Source: Tetragonia tetragonoides (Eukaryota; Streptophyta; Magnoliopsida; Caryophyllales; Aizoaceae). Taken from it: a stretch of DNA of 64,000 nt. Below the pieces are notes generated by a model, which worked only from the letters and a program-made list of their open reading frames with translations, did no database searches and had not been told where the DNA came from. The position numbers and the translations under genes were made by a program. This document shows, in pieces, positions 32,201 to 42,500 of this stretch. Position 1 is the first letter of the stretch, and each line of letters begins with the position of its first letter. The stretch is from contig CM076153.1 of the NCBI GenBank assembly GCA_038025085.1, positions 2,790,001 through 2,854,000 on the forward strand. Direction: 5' to 3'.

Positions 32201-35200
32201 CCCCGAAGAGTTTGGGCAAAAATGTCACCGGAGCTCTGGAAGCCGAAAACGTAGGATACAATCCACGTTTTTGTGGCTTCCGGGTGGTCTTGTAATGAAG
32301 GTGGATATTTTCGCACCACGTTACACAGAATACTCCTAGGGGACATGTGAGACCTTTGGGGTTGCTTTTCAGATCCCTGATAAGCTTCGAAGAGCGATTT
32401 ATGCTACACTGGTGTCACAGTCGCAACACCAATGGCATGGGTGATATTGAAGATCAGGGATCCGAATGATACTCCCTGGGCACCGAGGGTCTTCTAGGGT
32501 CATGGTATACCACCTGGAGAAGTTTGGGAAAAAAATTACACCCGAGCCCCGTAAGCCCAAAACGAAGGCTATAATCCACGTTTTTTGGGCTTCTGGGAGG
32601 TCCCGAAATGAAGCTGGATATTTTCGCACCACATCGCACAGAATACTCCTAGGGGACATGGGAGACCCTTGGGGTTGCTTATCCGATCCCCGATAGGCTT
32701 GGAAGAGCGTTTTACGCTACACTGGTGTGTAAGAGTCGGAACATAAGCATGAGTTATATAGAAGATCGGGGATCCGGATGACTCTACCGGGGCACCGAGG
32801 GTCCTGTAGAGTCATGGTAGACCCAGAGATGTTTGGGCAAAAATGATACCCGAGCCCCGGGAAGCTGAAAACGAAGGCTTATAATCCATGTTTTTTGGGC
32901 TTCCGGGAGGTCCCGAAATGAAGGTGGATATTTTCGCACCACATCGCACAAAATACTCCTAGGGGACATGGGTATCTCTGATAAGCTTGGAAGAGCGTTT
33001 TACGCTACATTGGTGACTGGTGTAAGAGTCGGAGCACCAATGGCATGGGTGATATTGAAGATCGGGGATCCGAATGACACTCCCGGGGCACCGGGGGTTC
33101 TCTAGGGTCATGGTATACACCCTGGAGAAGTTTAGGCAAAAATGACACCGAGCCTCGGAAGCCGAAAACTAAGGCTATAATCCATGTTTTTTGGGCTTAC
33201 GGGAGGTCCCGAAATTAAGGTGGATATTTTCGCATCACATTGCACAGAATACTCCTAGGGGATATGGGAGTTGTTTGGGGTTGCTTATCCGATCCCTGAT
33301 TGGCTTGGAAGAGCTTTTTACGCTACACTGGTGTAAGAGTAGGAATACCAAAATGTCATGGGTGATATTGAAGATCGGGGATCCGGATGACACTCTCGGG
33401 GCATTGAGGGTCCTCTAGGGTCATGGTAGACCCATCGTAGAAGTTTGGGCAAAAATGACACCCGTGCCCCGGGAAGCCGAAAACGAAGGCTATAATCCAC
33501 GTTTTTTCGGCTTCTGGGAGGTCCCGAAATGAAGGTGGATATTTTTGCACCACATCGCCCAGAATACTCCTACGGGACATGGAAGACCCTTGGGGTTGCT
33601 TATCTGATCCCTGATAGGCTTGGAAGATCGGGGATCCAGATGACTCTCCCGGGCACCGAAAGTCCTCTAGGGTCATGGTAGACCTCAGAGAAGTTTGGGA
33701 AAAAATGACACCGAGCTCTGGGCAGCAAAAAACAAAGGCTATAATTCACCTTTTTTTAGCTTACAAGAGGCCTCGGACGAAGGTGGATATTTTCGCACCA
33801 CAACGCACTAACACACTGGACACCCCTAGGGGACATGAGGGACCGTCGTGGTAGGTTATCGGGTCCTTGGTGGGGTCCTTGGTAGGCTTGAAGGGCCTCT
33901 TACTGTTGGACATCGCAGGCCAATCTACGTTTTTGCGTACCGTGTATGGCTCTCCACGACTCGTGCCGCCAAACCTATCCCAATACCTCTCTTCTATTAT
34001 AGTGAAGACTGAAGTCTCATAGTTTTTCCCAATTTCTTTGAAGTGATTTCTTATTTTTTTGATATTTCTCAGCGTATTTTGTTAATTTAAAATTAAATTA
34101 AATAGCTACAATTTGTGAAAAATTAAAAAAAAAAGTTTTTCTGTAATTATAATATACTTGTAAAGTTTGAGGTGGAACATTTGGAAAACAATTCTCCAAA
34201 CTCTCTAAACCTCAGTATGCATGTCTACTCCTGTTAGAACCACAAAACCTTATAAGACTCTTTAGTGGGTAGTTGTTTGAGAGGGCTTGTGGGCGAAGGA
34301 AGGCAAGTGACGCAACATGAAACACCTACCATTATGAAAGTTATGCACTGGGCATGTCTATTCCACGGTTTTTGGGTACCGAGCATGGCTCCCCACCACC
34401 CTGTGCCACCAAACCTATCCCAAGTCCTCTCTACTATTATAGTGAGGTTTCATAATTTTTCCCAATTTTTTTGAAGCAATTTCTAGTTTGTTTTCAATAT
34501 TTTTTCTTTTTTTCAAAGCAACTTTTTCATTAAAAATTAAATTAAATAGTTTTAAACATTCAAGTTGGTATAACTGTTCAGAGAAAACAATGTAAAGCAA
34601 TATATGGTACTCCCTCCGTCCCTTCTTTACTTGGCACTTTCCTTTTTGGGATGTCCCCTCTTTACTTGGGCATTTCTTGAAGTGGAATAATTTTGTGGTC
34701 AAAAAGACTCAACTACCCTTCCTCTTTTATGTTGTGAATTTGAATTAGCCCCCTTCCTCCCCCTCACTTTCTCTCTCCTATATGCCCCAACAGTAAAATA
34801 ATTGCAGTCATCCCCCTCACTTTCTCTCTCCTCTTGGGTTCTCTCTCTCCTCACTTGGTGGCCGGCGACGGTATGAGGCATGGGGTTGGTTTCATGGTGG
34901 TTATAAACGTGGGGTGGTTGTGGAGGTGTGTGGTTGGGTTTACTTTTGTGGGTAAATCTGAGTGGTGGTAGTTATGGAGGTGGGGTTGGGTGGTGGTGCC
35001 GTGGTGGTTTCGTGGTGGTTATAGAGGTGGAGTGGTTATGGAGGTGTGTGGTCGAGTTTGATTTTGTGGGTAAATCTGAGTGGTGGTGGTTATGGAGGTG
35101 GGGCTCGGACGTTCGGTGGTGGTGATTTTGTGGTGGTTATGGAGGTGATGGGTTGGGTTGGGTGGATCTGAGTGGTGGTGGGGTGGGTTCGTGGTGCTGA

Positions 35201-38200
35201 CAGCTTTGGGGGATGAATGGAAGGAGGGTGGGGGGAGAGGGAGATGGAGGAAAGAGAGAGAAGGGTGGTGGTGGTGGTGGTGGTGGTGGTGGTGACAGGT
35301 GTGGTAAATGGGAAGATGAGAGAGATTATTTCTCGTTAGGAGGAGAGAGAAAGAGAAGCCCTTAGGGGGAAGGGCATAATTGGAAAAGACATGGAAAAGT
35401 TAACTTTTATTAAAACCCGTGCCATTTGGTAGTGCCCAAGTAAAAGAGGGACGGAGGGAGTACTAAGCTTAATGAAGTTGGAGAGGTTATCTTGCGAAGA
35501 GAGGAGGTTTAGATACCAAGGCGTATTAGCAATCGCAAAGAGAAATACGAAGAAACTTACTAAATTGGGATTTGTTGTACACGATGCCGGAAAGATGGCG
35601 AACGACGGCGATGAGGTCCAGTTTCGAATGTTGAACAAATGGGAAGGTAGGATATGAATTGATGGTGTATGGTTCCATTATCTATTCATGAGTGAGACAT
35701 TGCAAAAGAAAAAAAAGAAGGAAAAAAAAAGCATAGCAAAAAAAATCTATTTATGAGAGAGGGATTAGCTTCTTTTTTTTTGCCTCCTCAATATGTGAGA
35801 GAAATTAGCTACTGCTCAATTTCTTGAACTTTTGAGAATGAAGGAGTCATTAAACTCCCTTATGTTTTTGTAACATCTGATTGTTGCTAATTTCTTTCTT
35901 CTTTTTTTCTTTTTTTTACTGGCCATGAGTCACATGACACGTCATAAGTAAATTGACACGTAATTCGACAATTCAGCGGCTGATGTTGCGAGCTCTAATA
36001 TAATCATTGCCTTTTAATTTAATTATATAGATTGAGGCTCGTAACTGCTCACCACTCGTCCAGTACCAGGAAGGTTCATGTCCTTACACAGAACTTTTGC
36101 TGTGCTTGACCAGTCTACTAAAATTGTTCCTTAGCAGTAATCGGTGTATTAAATTGAAATCATTCTTCCTGTGGGTCAAATTGCATCTAGCTTTTTGTAA
36201 AATTGCAATTTCAGATTGTCTGGACAAAACTTTTGCTATGCTTGTCTATACATGTTGTGTCTTCTGATCACCATCTTGGTCTTTAGGTTCTGCTAAAGTA
36301 ATCGATTTGTCATTTACCTCTTTCCTTTTTTAATTTCTCTTTTTCCCCGAGGAAGGGGTGGGGGTCTAGGGGTGTAGCTTTGGCTGGGGTACACTGCACA
36401 ATGTGTGGTTATAGGTTTGAAGTATGGCTGCACAATTTTGTATACTTGAATCTGCGTAAGTAATATGTTTTCCGCATAGTATCCAATAACTTTAGCAGGA
36501 GAGTCTGCCTATTCACGAAAAATTCCATTCCATTCTTGTTGGCTGCAAGTGGCTGTAGAACTTATCGAGAAAGTTGATACCTTTTATTTGAAATCTAATG
36601 TTAGTTTGTGCTTCTTTTCATTTGATTTTCTGCTGCTTGTAGGAATAAACGACCAGAGTTTACTGCATGGCTGGCCGAAGTAAAGGAGGTATTTCATCTT
36701 GAACTGAGCTACTAGCATTAACAGGGGGGTATGTCATTGTTTTCATGTGGTAAATAGCATCAACTATTTTTCTTTGTAATAGTACAGGCAATTTAGCCAA
36801 TTTGTATTTGCTTTAATGTTTCAGAGAGAATGAGATGAGTCAGTGTACTATAATTGCATTTACAAATTTTGGCCATCTCTGTTGCATGGCTAGTCTTCTT
36901 GGCTGAAGTCTAGAATGTTGTTATACGGCAGTTTAGCCGATGGTAATTGGCATAAAGTTCCTATTATTTTATCATTGTTATTCGGTCACTACAGGTCGTC
37001 TGCCCTGTCTTATTATATCTCGTGAGGGCAAAATGATTAGAAAACATGTTTCATTGCAATATTCTGCTTTTGTTTTAGAACTTACATCACTCAAGTCACT
37101 TAGAGAAGGGAAGCCTGCATATGCTTCAAGCATGCATTTGGGGTGGGGGGGGGGGGGGAATTAAAAAAAAATTATAAAAAAAAATCTTTGGGACAGCTTC
37201 TTTAGCCAATTCATATTGAATGATTACACAGTTTTATGGCGCTGTGGGTATCGTTGTTTCACAGATCACGTACCGTACCATACCATGCCATGCAAGCACA
37301 ATACCTCTCAAACCGAGAGCATGGTAGGCAGCTAGGCGCTCAGATTTAAGCAGCCTTACCGTTGCATTTGCAAATAGGAATTGTCTTATACTTCAAAATA
37401 ACAAAGAAGCGGAGGACAATTAAGTGAGGCATTTGATTTAGTTCATACAATTTTTAGCTGAAAAATTGCCCAATATGATCATAGATCATGCATGTGCATA
37501 TAACTGATTGTGCTTTTGTCATTTGAGTTATTGTTTTTTTTTTTTTTTTTTTTTTTTTTTGAGAAGAACATTTGAGTTATTGTATTTAATAATCATTGAG
37601 TTATTGTATTTAACAGTTGTCTGGATGATCTTGCTTGTTAAATTTAATTTTAAGATTGTGCATTTCTTTTTCAGGTGAACCTGGAAAGTCTACCTAACTG
37701 GGAAGAGAAGAAAATGTTTAAAGAGTAAGTTACACTTGTAATTTTGTACAGCAAACTATTGGCTGGGGAGCCTAAACTAACTCCTAAATTTTTGACAGAT
37801 ATATGGAGGACTACAACACGGCTACCTTTCCTTCTAAAAAGTGAGAATTCTAGACCTCTTATATTTAACTGTTCTACGTGGTAAGGTTATACCAGTGTAT
37901 AGAGTGACTATAGACTCTGTATAATTGTTCTGTTCATGAAAGATTCCACTCTTCTGGTAAGGTGTGCCAGTGTTTAGACATATAAACCAGATGTTGTCTC
38001 AGTTCCTGCTCTTGTATGTTTTACAGGTACTACGACCTTGACACTTATCACAGACGTAAAATGGAAAAAGAGATCAAAAAGGGTATGAAAAAGGTTGTAC
38101 AAAAGGAACGCACTGTATTTAATGATGAAGATCAGCGCCGGTATGTTAAGCTTATGAACTAATTTACTTTCTATTTAGTGGGTAATGTTTACTATGGGAA

Positions 38201-41200
38201 TATCTTTCTGTGCTTCTTTTCGGCCCACAGAAGTTCCTACACGTGGAAAAATAAGGTTATCCTTGTAGTTGAAGCTCTATCTCTTTTCTCTCTGTCTCTC
38301 TTCAATTGAGTAACAAGCTAGCCTCTGAAAGCTTCATAAACGGGGTTTTATTTATTTAAGCAAAGTATTGCAAGTGAAGCCTTGTTGGGTTACATCTGTT
38401 TTTTTGCTTATAGCTTCTGCAACTAACTAGTAGTACCTTCCCCTTAGATTTTTTTTTTTTAATTTTCCCCCACATTAGGGATTGCTAAAGATGTTTCATC
38501 AACTGCAATTCAATTTTTGTCTTATTTCTTTTTACAGGCAAGAAATGATGCAGGTACGTGAAAAACAAAAGGAAAAAGAGGTGGAGGCACTGAAAAATTC
38601 TATGCAGAGTGGCATGGTGAGTTATGCTGCCTGTCTGTCATCGCTTAATACTCCCTCTAACCCAGTATAACTGTCTTGGTTTGGCCCCTTGTTTTCTTTT
38701 TTCTTTTTTCTTTTTTGTAAAACAACCCCCTTATCTTTTATGTGATTATCCTATTTTCATAAAGCTTAAGGGAGAAACAACAGAGTAGGTTTGAGGGGAG
38801 CATTACATTAAAATGCACATTAGGAGTTCGGACAATCAATTTGAAACAACTCAAGTAGAAAGTAGGAGTATATAGAACCATTCACTGTGAAACAGAGAGT
38901 ATGAAATGCTTTTATGTCAAAACTGTCATTCCCAAGACTAAACATTCAAAAGATTCTTTGTTTCTTGTGGCCTGCCCTAGCGATTCTAAAAAACCCTAAA
39001 ATGCGCTCTCTCTCTCACCTCTACCTTTCTTCTTCCCTCTTCTCTTCTTCTCTCTCCTCCCATGGCTTCCCCACCTGCTAATGGGTTCTCTACTGCCCAC
39101 CACAGTTCAGATCGAAAGGAAATCCTTCGATCTGTACCCTGAGAAACTCAGGGAAGGAGGTTTTGTTAAAATCTGGGAGAAAGGCCGCAATAAATGTCGT
39201 CGGGTCCACATGACGGCGACGATGGCGCGGTGGTTGGAAGGCTTCATCGGTTCGGATCTGCTAGCCAAGGGTGGATTCGAAGAAAAGAGGCGGTTCGGGA
39301 GAACCCTAGGATGGGTTAAGGCCAAATCGAATTCAAAGGGTTCTTTCCTGGAAATTGGTTTGAGCCGACATGGGAAGTCGACTGCGGTGTTTGTGCCTAG
39401 CGGTAAGGATGGCCGGAGGTGGGACGATTTCAAGGAAGCTCTCGCCAAGGTGGTCGGGTGCTTTCCCCAGATCTCCTCTGGAAGTCGATTTCCAAGATCG
39501 AATTCTAGATCTGTGACCAATGGTGAGCGTAGCTATCGGGGTGTGGTAGCCGGAGCCACGCATCACCGGTGCTCGGAGTGCACTCATCTAACTCCTGACA
39601 GGCACCTAGGCCTCGGGTTTTTCAGTTCGCAGCGCCGGGAGCCCATGATGGCACAATGGAGGCGCGTGAGCCCACTCGCCCTGAGACCATTGAGGTGCGT
39701 GAACCCACGCGCCCTGAGCCTGTTGAGGCGCGTGAGACCATACTTTCTGGTGTGGATGAGGGCTCCAGAATGTGTACGGCGCGTGGTGATGATAGGGCTC
39801 ATAGTTATGGCGTGTGCACTACAATTACTTCATCTAGAAGCCCATCAGATCCCAAAATCCAGGTGAATATTGATTTGGGACATGTTCTGGCTTCTCTTCC
39901 TCATTGCCCTTCCTCTACTTTAGTCTTAGATGTGGGGGTATTAAAGGTGAGGTTATCTCTTGAGGGTGTCCAGAGCGGGGAATTAGTCAGTTCTCCTGTT
40001 GCTAATGATATACCGGTGCAAGTGTTAGCTGGGGTCCCTGCAGGTCAGCAAGAGGGAGATGCTATACAAATGCTAGACCAAGGGGCTGCTCCCATGGTAT
40101 TGAATCAGGATCAAACGAGTTCGCCAATAAGGGAGGTTAATGTTAGTGCACCAGTTTTGGATACCTCAAACAAGTTCACCCCAATTCTTTTTGCTGACAA
40201 TGGGGTTAGGAATTGGGCGGATGAGGTTAGCACGGAGGATGAGGATGACTTTGACTATGAAGACGACTCGTTCTTTGTTGGTAATGACTTGTTGTTGGAC
40301 AACCTCAGAAGTAACGAGGATTTGGAGTTTGTTCCACAAACACCAGGAGTTTATCTAGACGACACCCAATTATTTAATGAGGGTGGGGTTATTGGCTCGC
40401 AAAGGGAGGGTTTAGAGATGCTTTTTGGTTCCAGTCAAGGTGCAACACCTCGAGAAGGGGAACCTGAGGGTGACGGGATTTTGCCAACACCAAAATCTAG
40501 CATTCTGAATTGCTATACTCTAGGCAGCAAGGAGGCTGATGACAATGGTAATGCGGTATTGGCTTTGGGGGGCATGTTCCTCACTGATGTCCGAGGCCAG
40601 AAGACTACTCTCGGTGCCAAGGAGGGTAATGACATAGGAATTGAGGCCACTCTCGATTTTAGGGAAGCGGGTGATGTAGGTACAAAGGCCACTCTCAATT
40701 CTAAGGCTAGGAGAAAGAATCGGGAGTTGGAAAATCTAAAATCTGGTGTCAATTATGACGGGCAAGGGTTGAAGAGGGGTTTCTTACCTATGAAGTAGAC
40801 TCTGGCTTTTGGTTATTTCTTCATTTTGTTTTAGACATTTGGGCTCTATTATTTTATTTGGAGGATACCTTATCCTCTCCCTGTGTACTCTCTCTTCCAT
40901 TCTTAATAAAATCTTTTTCTTATCAAAAAAAAAAAAAAATTCTTTGTTTCTTTAACAATGAGTTTACCATTGTCAATATTTGAACAACTTGTGTCTAGCA
41001 CATAGTTGTAGGGAATGTGATATGCTGCCACGTTCCGCGACCCGGGGAGTCATCGTCCCAGAACAGGGGACGATTCCGTCCCTATTAACTGATATCACCG
41101 TCCCAGAGGTCAGCAGGACAAAAAATGACAGAGAAAGAGGCAAAACCATAAGAATGTCTAACAAAGCAACTCATTGTCTTTAATTAAAACATCAGGGCTT

Positions 41201-41752
41201 AGAAGTAAAAACAAAGGAACTTATTATCTCTTGTTCAAAAGCACATATAATGTTGATTACCGTATCTTGTTGGCTAGCATATCACGATCCCCCTCGTTCC
41301 CGATTCATAAAAATTGCGAATTGTGTTCCAGTTCCCGTCCCATGACCCGGACGAATCTGCGCGTTGTGTAACTATGGTCTAACATATTACATATATATTA
41401 GGTCAATGAAAATGGGATGAGAAAATAGGAAGTAGGCTTCTATGCTGGAATGGAGGAAGTATCTTAGACTTAGGCTTCTTCTAAATTCGGTTTGCTTATT
41501 CATTGTTCTTCTGTTTTTGGAATCTTAGGCACAAGCAATGATAGAACAAGCTCGGCTCAGAGAAGAGATGGCGTACCTGTTTAAAATTGGGAACATTGAG
41601 GTAATAATTGAGTGACTGACGGATGACGATTGGTCTCTTTGGTGGTATTTTTCAGCTTATCTTACCATGTTCTTTGCCAATAATATGTTGATATGCATCT
41701 GTAGGCTGCAACAGCTATACAGAGAAAGTTGGACCCGGATGTTTTAATGTGA
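26260..41752 (+). CDS. SCI1-like: SCI1-like (style cell-cycle inhibitor 1) nuclear protein, eight exons
   Basis: Exons 26260-26834, 36643-36688, 37675-37724, 37799-37840, 38027-38140, 38538-38616, 41529-41600 and 41705-41752 join in frame to 341 residues, all with GT-AG introns. The N-terminal half is Ser/Asp/Glu-rich and then Arg/Lys/Glu-rich (low complexity, with many candidate nuclear signals and phosphosites). The conserved C-terminal half runs from VTDLWGKFG through NKRPEFTAWLAEVK, NWEEKKMF and YNTATFPSKKYYDLD to a coiled, charged tail. I recognise this block from plant SCI1 proteins, nuclear regulators that restrain cell division in the pistil; the name is inferred from memory of the family. 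Intron 1 (9.8 kb) holds the largest 305-bp array, and intron 6 (2.9 kb) holds a retroposed insertion. The splice junctions look sound. Confidence 0.8.
28404..33940 (+). repeat. 305-bp tandem array 2 (about 18 units) in SCI1 intron 1
   Basis: The landmark around GGAGAAGTTTGGG recurs near 28541, 28865, 29160, 29463, 29780, 30085, 30362, 30672, 30980, 31290, 31583, 31890, 32200, 32515, 32822, 33120, 33430 and 33683, a mean spacing of about 302 bp. Units share GGTGGATATTTTCGCACCAC, GAATACTCCTAGGGGACATG and GCGTTTTACGCTACACTGG. The last two variants set this array apart from the others and suggest local homogenisation. Many frames exist, but none is kept across units. Confidence 0.93.
34610..35460. 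mobile_element. Stowaway-type MITE, 851 bp, G-rich interior
   Basis: Terminal repeats read CTCCCTCCGTCCC at both ends (inverted) and are flanked by a TA duplication (34608-34609, 35461-35462). The related copy at about 63418 has a single TA and no insertion, so the empty site is visible. Arms continue for about 30 bp (TTTACTTGG). The interior is strongly G/T-rich, with GGTGG repeats from about 34890 to 35295. At 851 bp it is long for a Stowaway and has no transposase. Confidence 0.88.
38967..40938 (+). mobile_element. LINE-mobilised retroposon with poly(A) and 14-bp target duplication
   Basis: ATTCTTTGTTTCTT occurs at both borders (38953-38966 and 40939-40952). The insert ends in an AATAAA signal (near 40906) and a poly(A) of about 14. 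These are signs of target-primed reverse transcription. It holds LINE ORF1-like coding sequence but no endonuclease or reverse transcriptase. It lies in SCI1 intron 6, in the same orientation as the gene. Confidence 0.88.
39081..40798 (+). pseudogene. plant LINE-associated ORF1-like protein, frameshifted
   Basis: Two overlapping frames, 39081-39866 (261 residues) and 39656-40798 (380 residues), look like one protein split by a frameshift near 39600. The first part (KSFDLYPEKLREGG, FVKIWEKGRNKCRR, GRRWDDFKEAL, SYRGVVAG) resembles a protein common in plant genomes beside LINE elements. I do not know its biochemical role. The second part is acidic, with a short repeat (EAREPTRPE and variants). 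An ATG at 39062 opens another frame that stops quickly, suggesting a second frame error. No RNase H, endonuclease or RT follows. Confidence 0.6.
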
Positions 41753-42500
41753 AATGTAGGCTACCGCTGCGAAAACCATATGGCAATTGGCAACTGCTGA
41801 ACATGGGAGATAGGATGCAGATCATAAGCATCAGAGTTGCCTGTGTGAATCAAAGCTGCAGGTGAGAGAAGACTGGACTTCACCATTGCTTTGTAAGACA
41901 TGGCTGGCTGCCTGGCTCTATCTGGCAATGTTCACTTGCCCCTTTTTTTGTCAGGCTGATATGCTTGGAATACATACAGATGTTTCGTAGTTTTGAGTTT
42001 CTTAAGATACTATCTTGTCTGAATTGGAAGGGAAATATATCTTTGTAGTTAAAATTCCTCATTTTGTAGATGTGCTGGAGGTTTACCTAGAATACTTGTA
42101 TGCTGATTGCTGAGCTTATTTACTAGCATTGTTTATCTATAAACCGTAGCATTTACCAAAATTTATGTTCTGTACTGTACCGCCTCTTCGCCTGATTGTT
42201 TTCTGAACAGACCATGGTTCCCACGCATAGAAGCAGTCCTGAAAACGAACCTCCTCCCTTGATGTATTATGCGAGGCTATTGTGAATTATGCGAAAACAA
42301 ACACTTTACTGCAGTGTGCAGGATATATATGCATTGATTTGATTGGACCAGAATCGAATGAGAGTTCTGTTGTGACTTGTGAATCAGTGCCTCTAAAGTC
42401 CAGATGATCAAAAAATGTGTTCCGGGAGCAGCATGAAGCCTGGAGAAAATTTTCATCTGCTTTTATTGTATTGTTGCAGAACAATACTATTCAAATTTAT
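41753..42500. other. 3' UTR of the SCI1-like gene and intergenic DNA
   Basis: Probable 3' UTR to about 42180. No further gene is seen. Confidence 0.5.

Larger units (their letters stand above)
27963..36033 (+). mobile_element. composite repeat element carrying the 18-unit array (copy 1)
   Basis: Its left flank (27963-28400) matches 46620-47150 and 60775-61100. Its right part (34100-36033) matches 63100-63967 nearly end to end, apart from the Stowaway insertion at 34610-35460 and a second array-end block near 34360-34500. Homology stops at about 36033 after TTATATAGATT. I find no transposase, terminal inverted repeats or clear target duplication, so the transposition class is unknown. A segmental duplication is the alternative. 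Confidence 0.6.

Noticed and set aside
28404..33940. Dozens of frames of 60-130 codons in the arrays with similar peptides, such as CDVVRKYPPSFRDLPEAQKTW
   Set aside because: They recur because the DNA repeats. Frames break and shift between units and start codons are inconsistent, so they are not a protein family.
35472..35657. 61-codon frame as an independent gene
   Set aside because: It lies in the repeat element flank, and the sister copy at 63.5 kb is broken.
41018..41284. GC-rich MITE bounded by GTGATATGCT and its inverse in SCI1 intron 6
   Set aside because: The inverted match is only about 10 bp, with no extended arms or target duplication.
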